64,000 nt of DNA from NCBI GenBank assembly GCA_963807735.1, contig CAWEDI010000042.1:62001-126000 (forward strand). The letters run 5' to 3'. Made by a program: the position numbers and the translations under genes. The DNA comes from Roseiarcus sp963807735 (GTDB taxonomy: Bacteria > Pseudomonadota > Alphaproteobacteria > Rhizobiales > Beijerinckiaceae). The notes under the pieces are model-generated. The model was not told the origin of the DNA. It was given only the letters and a program-made list of their open reading frames with translations, and searched no databases. Positions 58,575 to 64,000 of the stretch are shown one piece after another; within the stretch, counting starts at the first letter, position 1, and the number at the start of each line of letters is the position of its first letter.

Positions 58575-58691
58575 GCGGTCGCCCGCATCCTCGCCGGGGC
58601 GATTCGTCGCCTGACGCTGAGGCCTTGGAGACGGCCGCGAGGATGCGCGAACCGCCGCAAGTGACCGCCCCGCGCGAGGCCCGTCCTCGCG
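58575..58691. repeat. Two inverted repeats between the GNAT and ATP-grasp genes
   Basis: GCATCCTCGC (58585-58594) is matched by GCGAGGATGC (58637-58646), with GCGGT (58575-58579) and ACCGC (58651-58655) extending the pairing. A second hairpin follows: CGCGAGG (58673-58679), loop CCCGT, CCTCGCG (58685-58691). They may be structured intercistronic RNA or a degenerate palindromic repeat. Confidence 0.5.
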
Positions 58692-58709
58692 GGCGAAGCG
58701 CGTGACGCG

Positions 58710-60170
58710 ATGACCGGCTGGGTCGTTCTCGTCGATCAGCTTCGCGATTTCCCCAACGCCGAAACGCCGCACAAGGTTATCACGACCAGCGACTATCTGG
58801 CGCGGCCGAAACTGTTCTCCGGGCCGGGGCGGCCAAAGATCGTCAACCTCTCGCGCTCCTACAACTATCAGTCCAAGGGCTACTACGCCTCGCTGCTTGC
58901 CGAAGCGCGCGGCCACCGCATCATCCCGACCGCCGAGACGATGCTCGAATTGCGTGAGCCCAAGCTCTACGAACAGTCGCTGCCCGATTTGCAGGAGGCG
59001 CTGACTTCCGCCGCGCGCAAGGCGCGCGCCTGCGAACGCGAGCCGTTCGAGCTGCTGTTCTGCTTCGGCCTGTCGCGCGACTCGCGGTTCGAGGGGTTCG
59101 GCCGGCTGCTGTTCGATTGGTATCGCTGCCCGGCGCTGGAGGTGTTCATCACCCCGGGCGAGACCTGGCGGATAGACCGGCTCCGGGCGCGCCCGCTGCC
59201 GAAGCTCAACGGCGAGGACGCGGCGTTTTTCCGACAGGCGCTACATCAGCACAGCCAGCGCGATTGGCGCAGCCCGCGCGCGCGGGCCCCCGCCAAATAC
59301 TCGCTCGCCGTGCTTTACGAACCCCACGAGAAAATGCCGCCGTCCTCGTTGGAGACGTTGCGCTATTTCCAGAAATTCGCCGAGCGGCAATCGGTCGAGG
59401 TCGAGTTGCTGACCCGCAAGCAGCTCGCCGAGCTCGCCGAATACGACGGGCTGTTCATTCGCGCCACGACCTCGATCGACAACTACACCTATCGCTTCGC
59501 CCGCCGTGCGTTGCAGGAGGGCATGCCGGTCATCGACGATCCCGCCTCGATGATCCGCTGCACCAACAAGGTCTATCTGCACGAGCTCATGCAGGCGCGC
59601 GGCGTGCCGACGCCGGCGACGATCATGCTGGCCGAGAGCGAAGACCTCAAGAAGGCCGAGGCCGTGCTCGGCCTGCCGATGGTGGTCAAGATTCCCGACG
59701 GCTCGTTCTCGCGCGGCGTCCACAAAGTCGAAAGCTCCGCCGAGCTGAAGACGCTGACCGACCGGCTGTTCGAAGCCACCGATCTGCTGATCGCGCAGAA
59801 ATTCATGCCGACCGATTTCGACTGGCGCGTCGGCGTGCTCGACGGCGAGCCGCTGTTCGTCTGCCAGTATCAGATGGCGCGCGGCCACTGGCAGATCATC
59901 AAACACGGGCCGAACGGCGCGAAAGAGGGCGGTTTCCGCACGCTGAGCCTCGCCGATGCGCCGCCGCGCGTGCTCGACGCGGCGCTCGTCGCGGCGCGTG
60001 CGATCGGCGCCGGGCTCTACGGCGTCGACATCAAGGAGCGGGGCGGCGAGGTCGCGGTGATCGAGGTCAACGACAATCCGAACCTGGAGCACGGCGTCGA
60101 GGACCTCGTCGCCAAGGACGAGCTATGGCAGCGGCTATTGCAGTGGTTCATCAAGCGGATTGACGCGTGA
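58710..60170 (+). CDS. RimK-like ATP-grasp amidoligase with N-terminal RLAN domain
   Basis: A 486-residue protein. Residues 1-190 match the domain that precedes some RimK-like ligases (WVVLVDQLRDFPNAETPHKV, IVNLSRSYNYQSKGYYASL). Residues about 200-486 form an ATP-grasp with VVKIPDGSFSRGVHKV, ATDLLIAQKFMPTDFDWRVGVLDG and a metal-binding C-terminal part (VIEVNDNPNLEHGVED). ATP-grasp ligases of this kind add amino acids to a carboxyl group through an acylphosphate. The substrate is unknown. It forms a two-gene unit with the GNAT gene. Confidence 0.9.
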   Translation: MTGWVVLVDQLRDFPNAETPHKVITTSDYLARPKLFSGPGRPKIVNLSRSYNYQSKGYYASLLAEARGHRIIPTAETMLELREPKLYEQSLPDLQEALTSAARKARACEREPFELLFCFGLSRDSRFEGFGRLLFDWYRCPALEVFITPGETWRIDRLRARPLPKLNGEDAAFFRQALHQHSQRDWRSPRARAPAKYSLAVLYEPHEKMPPSSLETLRYFQKFAERQSVEVELLTRKQLAELAEYDGLFIRATTSIDNYTYRFARRALQEGMPVIDDPASMIRCTNKVYLHELMQARGVPTPATIMLAESEDLKKAEAVLGLPMVVKIPDGSFSRGVHKVESSAELKTLTDRLFEATDLLIAQKFMPTDFDWRVGVLDGEPLFVCQYQMARGHWQIIKHGPNGAKEGGFRTLSLADAPPRVLDAALVAARAIGAGLYGVDIKERGGEVAVIEVNDNPNLEHGVEDLVAKDELWQRLLQWFIKRIDA

Positions 60171-60254
60171 CAGGGCGTCGCCCGGCGGCGCGGCAAACCG
60201 CTGCTCGCTGCGCAGTCGGCCAAGCGGGGCGCCCCGTCATCCGGCCTTCAGCCA

Positions 60255-60280
60255 CCTTCTCCCCGCAAGCGGGGAGAAGG
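60255..60280. terminator. Perfect hairpin between the convergent ATP-grasp and marR genes
   Basis: CCTTCTCCCCG (60255-60265), loop CAAG, CGGGGAGAAGG (60270-60280), an 11-bp perfect stem followed by CCTTTATT. It can end transcripts from both sides. Palindromes of this type also occur as scattered repeats in Hyphomicrobiales genomes. Confidence 0.6.
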
Positions 60281-60360
60281 CCTTTATTCTGCGAGCGGAG
60301 ATCGTCGGCCTGCCATCCTCCTCGCGGGAATTTTCTAAAACTTCTGCAATACACAGCCCC

Positions 60361-60819
60361 TCACGCGCTCTGCGCCTCTTCGACGCGGACAATGTCGCGC
60401 AAAAGCATCAGCATCCGTTCGAACGTCTCAAGCTCCGCCGCGGGGATGCGGCCGAAGGTCGTGCGGATCAGCCCGTGCTGGATCGCGATCGCGCGAAGCG
60501 CGGCCTCGCGCCCCGGGACGGTGAGGTAGATTTCGTATTGCCGCCGATCCACGGCGGTGGAGCGGCGCTCGACAAAACCGGCGGTTTCGAGCCGGTCGAG
60601 CAGGCCCGAGATATTGCCCTTGGTGACGTAAAGCCGCTTGGCCAGCGTCTGCTGGCTGATTCCCTCCTCCTCGGTCAATGTGGTCAGCACGTCACATTGC
60701 GGGACCGACAGGCCGATCTCGCGCAGCCGCTCCGACACCGCCGCGCCCAGCCGCGATTCCAGCCGAATCAGCCGGAACCAGACCCTAACCGCGATGTCGT
60801 CGGCCCGCGTTCCCGGCAT
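60361..60819 (-). CDS. MarR-family transcriptional regulator
   Basis: A 152-residue winged-helix repressor. The core is EEEGISQQTLAKRLYVTKGNISGLLDRLETAG followed by VERRSTAVDRRQYEIYLT (in parts), with the wing Asp-Arg-Arg. The start at 60819 has GGAG seven bases upstream. It is divergent from the acyl-CoA synthetase gene, which it probably controls; acyl-CoA or a related ligand is the likely effector by analogy. Confidence 0.9.
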   Translation of the reverse strand: MPGTRADDIAVRVWFRLIRLESRLGAAVSERLREIGLSVPQCDVLTTLTEEEGISQQTLAKRLYVTKGNISGLLDRLETAGFVERRSTAVDRRQYEIYLTVPGREAALRAIAIQHGLIRTTFGRIPAAELETFERMLMLLRDIVRVEEAQSA

Positions 60820-60963
60820 GGCGTGCTCCGATCTCGTGCGAAGGCGCTTGTAGCGAGGCGAACCCAGCCCGGCAATTGCATGCGGATTGCCAAGCTCCGC
60901 GGCCTCATGCAATTTGCCCGCGGGAGAGACGCGCCGTCGCGGCGGCCCAAGGAGGATCGAAAT

Positions 60964-62592
60964 ATGCTGGGTCAGATGCAGGAATGGCCGCTGCTGATCC
61001 ACAAGATCATCGATTTCGCCGGCAAGCAACATGGTCGCCAGGAGGTGGTCTCCCGGCTGGTCGAAGGCCCGATCCACCGTACGAACTACAGGGAAATGCG
61101 CGCGCGCGCGTTGCAAGCGGCGCAGCGATTGGCGCGCGACGGGATCAAGCTCGGCGATCGCGTGGCGACGCTCGCCTGGAACACCCACCGCCATCTGGAG
61201 AGCTGGTACGGGATCACCGGCCTCGGCGCGGTCTATCACACCGTCAATCCGCGGCTGTTTCCCGAGCAGATCGCCTGGATCATCAATCACGCCGAGGATC
61301 GGGTGATATTCACCGACCTGACGTTCGTGCCGCTGCTGGAGTCCCTCCAGGACAAGTTGCCGACCCTCGAGCGCTACATCGTGCTGACCGACGCCGCCCA
61401 CATGCCGGCGACGACGCTGCGCAACGCCGTTCCTTACGAGGCATGGCTCGCCGAGGCCGATGGCGATTTCCGCTGGGCCGAGTTCGACGAACGCACCGCC
61501 GCTGGGCTCTGCTACACCTCGGGGACCACCGGCAATCCGAAAGGCGTGCTCTATTCGCATCGCTCGAACGTGTTGCATGCGTTGTTCGTTTGCGGCGTCG
61601 ATTGCCTGCCGATGGCGCCGGACACGATCGCGCTGCCGGTCGTGCCGATGTTCCACGCCAATTCCTGGGGCCTCGCGTTCTCCGGGCCGATGCGCGGCGC
61701 CAAACTGGTGCTGCCCGGCGCCAAGCTCGACGGCGCCTCGATCTACGAACTGCTGGAGGGCGAGAAAGTCACGTTCTCGGCCGCCGTCCCGACGGTTTGG
61801 CTGATGCTGCTGTCCTATCTGCAAAAGGAGCAGAAGACGCTCTCCACCTTGAAGGTTGTTGTGATCGGCGGCTCTGCTTGCCCGCCGGCGATGATCCGCG
61901 CCTTCGAGCAGGATTACGGCGTCGAAGTGCGCCACGCCTGGGGCATGACGGAGATGAGCCCGCTCGGCTCGACCGGCTACCTCAAGCCGGACTCGCCGCG
62001 TGAGACGTACGAGCAGACGCTGGCGTTGAAATCCAAACAGGGCTGGGCGCCGTTTGGCGTCGAGATGAAAATCGTCGACGACGCCAACAAGGAGTTGCCG
62101 TGGGACGGCAAGACCTTCGGGCGCCTGAAAGTCGCCGGCGCCGCCGTGGCGCAGAGCTATTTCAAGGGCGACGGCGGCGACATTCTCGACGAGAACGGCT
62201 TCTTCGACACCGGCGACGTCGCCACGATCGACCCCGAAGGCTACATGCAGATCACCGATCGCGCCAAGGACGTCATCAAGTCGGGCGGAGAATGGATCTC
62301 CTCGATCGACATCGAGAATTTCGCCGTCGGCCATCCCGACGTCGCCGAAGCCGCGGTCATCGGCGTCGCCCATCCCAAATGGGACGAGCGGCCGTTGCTG
62401 GTCATCGTGCCCAAGGAGGGCAAGTCGCCGAAACCCGAAGAACTGTTCGAGTACCTCAAGCCGAGGATCGCCAAATGGTGGATGCCTGACGACATGCAGA
62501 TCGTCACCGAGATTCCGCACACCGCCACCGGCAAGATCAACAAACTGAAACTGCGCGAGACGTTCCGGGACTATACGCTGCCGACGGCGTGA
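60964..62592 (+). CDS. Acyl-CoA synthetase (AlkK/DmdB-like)
   Basis: A 542-residue AMP-forming ligase. The P-loop is CYTSGTTGNPKGVLYSHRS; HAWGMTEMSP, FDTGDVATIDPEGYMQITDRAKDVIKSGGEW (in parts) and the C-terminal TATGKINKL (catalytic Lys) are present. The start MLGQMQEWPLLI is typical of the medium-chain AlkK and methylmercaptopropionate DmdB group. Chain-length specificity is not determined. AAGGAGG lies eight bases before the ATG. Confidence 0.9.
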   Translation: MLGQMQEWPLLIHKIIDFAGKQHGRQEVVSRLVEGPIHRTNYREMRARALQAAQRLARDGIKLGDRVATLAWNTHRHLESWYGITGLGAVYHTVNPRLFPEQIAWIINHAEDRVIFTDLTFVPLLESLQDKLPTLERYIVLTDAAHMPATTLRNAVPYEAWLAEADGDFRWAEFDERTAAGLCYTSGTTGNPKGVLYSHRSNVLHALFVCGVDCLPMAPDTIALPVVPMFHANSWGLAFSGPMRGAKLVLPGAKLDGASIYELLEGEKVTFSAAVPTVWLMLLSYLQKEQKTLSTLKVVVIGGSACPPAMIRAFEQDYGVEVRHAWGMTEMSPLGSTGYLKPDSPRETYEQTLALKSKQGWAPFGVEMKIVDDANKELPWDGKTFGRLKVAGAAVAQSYFKGDGGDILDENGFFDTGDVATIDPEGYMQITDRAKDVIKSGGEWISSIDIENFAVGHPDVAEAAVIGVAHPKWDERPLLVIVPKEGKSPKPEELFEYLKPRIAKWWMPDDMQIVTEIPHTATGKINKLKLRETFRDYTLPTA

Positions 62593-62662
62593 GCGCCTTG
62601 CAACAAAAGACGACATCAGGAACGCGCTCGGGCGTCATCGCGGGCTCCGGGCGCGAGGCGAC

Positions 62663-62682
62663 GCCGCCGCCGGTGCGGCGGC
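62663..62682. terminator. GC-rich hairpin between convergent genes
   Basis: GCCGCCGC (62663-62670), loop CGGT, GCGGCGGC (62675-62682). There is no T run, so it is a possible rather than certain terminator for the acyl-CoA synthetase and ohr. Confidence 0.3.
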
Positions 62683-62697
62683 GCCGGGGTTGAGACC

Positions 62698-63129
62698 TTA
62701 AGAGCGCGTCGTCGTCTTGACGTCCACGCTGGCCTTGATCGCGTTGGAGTAAGGGCAGATGTTGTGCGTCATTTCGGTGAGCTTCTTCGCCTCATCGGCG
62801 GCCATGCCGGGAAGGTAGACGTCGAGCGCCGCCGTGATGCCGAAGCCGCCCTCGGAGCGCGGTCCGATGCCGATTTCGGCCGTCACCGTGGAGCCGTCGG
62901 GAACCTTGGTCTTCAATTGCTGCGCCGCCACCCGCATTGCGCCGAGGTAACAAGCGGAATAGCCGAGCGCGAACAGTTTTTCCGGATTGGCGCCGTCGCC
63001 GCCGGGTCCGCCTAGCTCCTTTGGCACCACGAGTTGCAACGAAAGAGTGCCGTCGGCCAGCGACGTCTTGCCGTCGCGGCCACCGCCGGTGGCGGTGGCG
63101 GAGGTCTTGTACTTGGCGTCTACGGACAT
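62698..63129 (-). CDS. ohr: Organic hydroperoxide resistance protein (Ohr)
   Basis: A 143-residue OsmC/Ohr-fold thiol peroxidase. The two catalytic cysteines are in YSACYLGAM (about residue 60) and HNICPYSNA (about residue 124). The Ohr N-terminus (KYKTSATATGGGRDGKT) and L-V-P-K-E-L-G-G stretch are present. It reduces organic and fatty-acid peroxides with lipoylated partners. No ohrR repressor gene is next to it. Confidence 0.95.
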   Translation of the reverse strand: MSVDAKYKTSATATGGGRDGKTSLADGTLSLQLVVPKELGGPGGDGANPEKLFALGYSACYLGAMRVAAQQLKTKVPDGSTVTAEIGIGPRSEGGFGITAALDVYLPGMAADEAKKLTEMTHNICPYSNAIKASVDVKTTTRS

Positions 63130-63298
63130 CGCGTTCTCCTTGAAGGGCGTTGGCGCAGGGATGCGCCACGCCTATCTGGCGCGCCGCAGCGCAATCTGCA
63201 ACGCGCCGCCGCTCTCCCCCTAATTGCCAACGCCGTGATTTCTCGACAAACCTTTCTGATCCCGGCAGAATGGCGCCGCGGGGCCGCAGGGAGCAAAC

Positions 63299-63613
63299 GT
63301 GTTCGCGCTCGAAAATCTCGCCGAGATCGTAGCGCGCCGCGCCGAGGCCGACGCGGAGAGCTCCTACACGCGTTCGCTGCTCGATAAGGGCGTTGCGCGC
63401 TGCGCCAAGAAATTCGGCGAGGAGGCGACCGAGGCGGTCATCGCGGCGGTCGCGGAAGACGACGCCGCGCTGACGGGGGAGGCCGCCGACGTGCTCTATC
63501 ATCTGCTCGTCATGTTGCAGGCGCGAAAAATTCCGCTCGAACAGGTAATGGCGGAGCTGGAGCGGCGCACGGCCCGCAGCGGCCACGAGGAAAAAGCGTC
63601 GAGGCCGACATGA
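63299..63613 (+). CDS. hisE: Phosphoribosyl-ATP diphosphatase, GTG start
   Basis: A 104-residue MazG-like enzyme, second step of histidine synthesis. Motifs are SSYTRSLLDKGVARCAKKFGEEATE (in parts) and AAVAEDDAALTGEAADVLYHLL, with the Glu/Asp metal residues. The start is GTG at 63299, with GGAG six bases upstream. It overlaps the pantothenate kinase start as ATGA, an arrangement common in Hyphomicrobiales. Confidence 0.94.
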   Translation: MFALENLAEIVARRAEADAESSYTRSLLDKGVARCAKKFGEEATEAVIAAVAEDDAALTGEAADVLYHLLVMLQARKIPLEQVMAELERRTARSGHEEKASRPT

Positions 63614-64000
63614 ACGCCCCCGTTCCCGCCGCCGGCGCGGTCGCCGCCGCCTCTCCCTTCCACCGCTTCACCCGCGACGAGTGGGCGCAGTTGCGCGCCG
63701 ACACGCCGCTGACGCTGACCATCGACGATCTGCGCAAGCTGCAATCCAACCACGACCCGATCTCGATCGACGAGGTGATCGCGATCTATCTGCCGCTGTC
63801 GCGACTGCTGGCGCTCTACGTCGCCGCGACGCAGGGGCTGTTCAAGGCGACGCAGCGCTTCCTCGGCGCCGACGACGGCAAGGTGCCCTATATCATCGGC
63901 GTCGCCGGCTCGGTGGCGGTCGGCAAATCGACCACCGCGCGGGTGCTCCAGGCGATGCTGTCGCGCTGGCCGAACACACCGAAGGTGCAACTCGTCACCA
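63610..64000 (+). CDS. coaA: Pantothenate kinase (3' end outside window)
   Basis: The first 130 codons of a type I pantothenate kinase, first step of coenzyme A synthesis. MNAPVPAAGAVAAASPFHRF is followed by TRDEWAQLRADTPLTLT, YLPLSRLLALYVAATQGL and the P-loop IIGVAGSVAVGKSTTARVLQ. The ATG overlaps the hisE stop (ATGA). The rest lies beyond the window. Confidence 0.95.
   Translation, partial: MNAPVPAAGAVAAASPFHRFTRDEWAQLRADTPLTLTIDDLRKLQSNHDPISIDEVIAIYLPLSRLLALYVAATQGLFKATQRFLGADDGKVPYIIGVAGSVAVGKSTTARVLQAMLSRWPNTPKVQLVT

Overview
The window is a high-GC, gene-dense chromosomal segment of an alphaproteobacterium, most likely in the Hyphomicrobiales (Rhizobiales). A placement near Methylocystaceae/Beijerinckiaceae is only a guess. 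Supporting markers are a GcrA-type cell-cycle regulator, a very large coiled-coil membrane protein resembling the growth-pole-ring proteins of polar-growing rhizobia, a tRNA-His with no encoded G-1 and with A73 (the alphaproteobacterial variant), RibB fused to a degenerate RibA-like domain, and the hisE-coaA gene pair. No rRNA, CRISPR array, transposase gene or plasmid origin was seen.

Layout. 1-5.7 kb: end of a possibly phage-related HTH gene, glutaryl-CoA dehydrogenase, then an argD-argF-hslO-prenyl synthase operon whose cistrons overlap by 4 bases, with a good promoter and a terminator-like hairpin in the leader. 6-16.4 kb: gcrA, a sorbosone-dehydrogenase-like protein, HTH-RibBX, tRNA-His, class I aldolase, HAD, SDR, a block of three small secreted proteins, Uma2 and acs. 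16.4-18.7 kb: two decayed toxin-antitoxin loci on either side of prfB. One toxin gene is split by a ~106-bp palindromic repeat; prfB keeps the classical programmed +1 frameshift. 18.7-25.8 kb: oligoendopeptidase F, a sigma-54 response regulator (frameshifted as sequenced), an L,D-transpeptidase and a DUF882 peptidase, the last two being cell-wall functions. 26-30.8 kb: a 1097-residue coiled-coil membrane protein and a P-loop ATPase, both preceded by clusters of GANTC (CcrM) sites. 30.8-41.5 kb: purB, Nudix, a Crp-like regulator, a receiver protein, an opp-type ABC transporter operon, an acyl-CoA dehydrogenase with several frameshifts, and purine-catabolism genes (guanine deaminase, allantoinase-OHCU decarboxylase fusion). 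41.6-52.4 kb: enoyl-CoA hydratase, cardiolipin synthase-like, EEP hydrolase, dapD, a second copy of the palindromic repeat just upstream of the glutathione-dependent formaldehyde dehydrogenase gene, DUF302, CAP lipoprotein, serB and miaA with overlapping divergent start codons, an adenylate cyclase and an SDR. 52.4-54 kb: a lower-GC island with two orphan small ORFs. 54-64 kb: ligA, a cytosolic PAS chemoreceptor, a GNAT plus ATP-grasp amidoligase pair, marR/acyl-CoA synthetase, ohr, hisE and the start of coaA.

Themes: amino acid, riboflavin and purine housekeeping; fatty-acid and amino-acid catabolism; envelope remodelling and probably polar growth under GcrA/CcrM control; and small mobile palindromic elements that have altered at least one gene. 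Several genes carry isolated single-base indels while the encoded protein stays well conserved. These may be assembly errors rather than real pseudogenes, so those reading frames should be treated cautiously.
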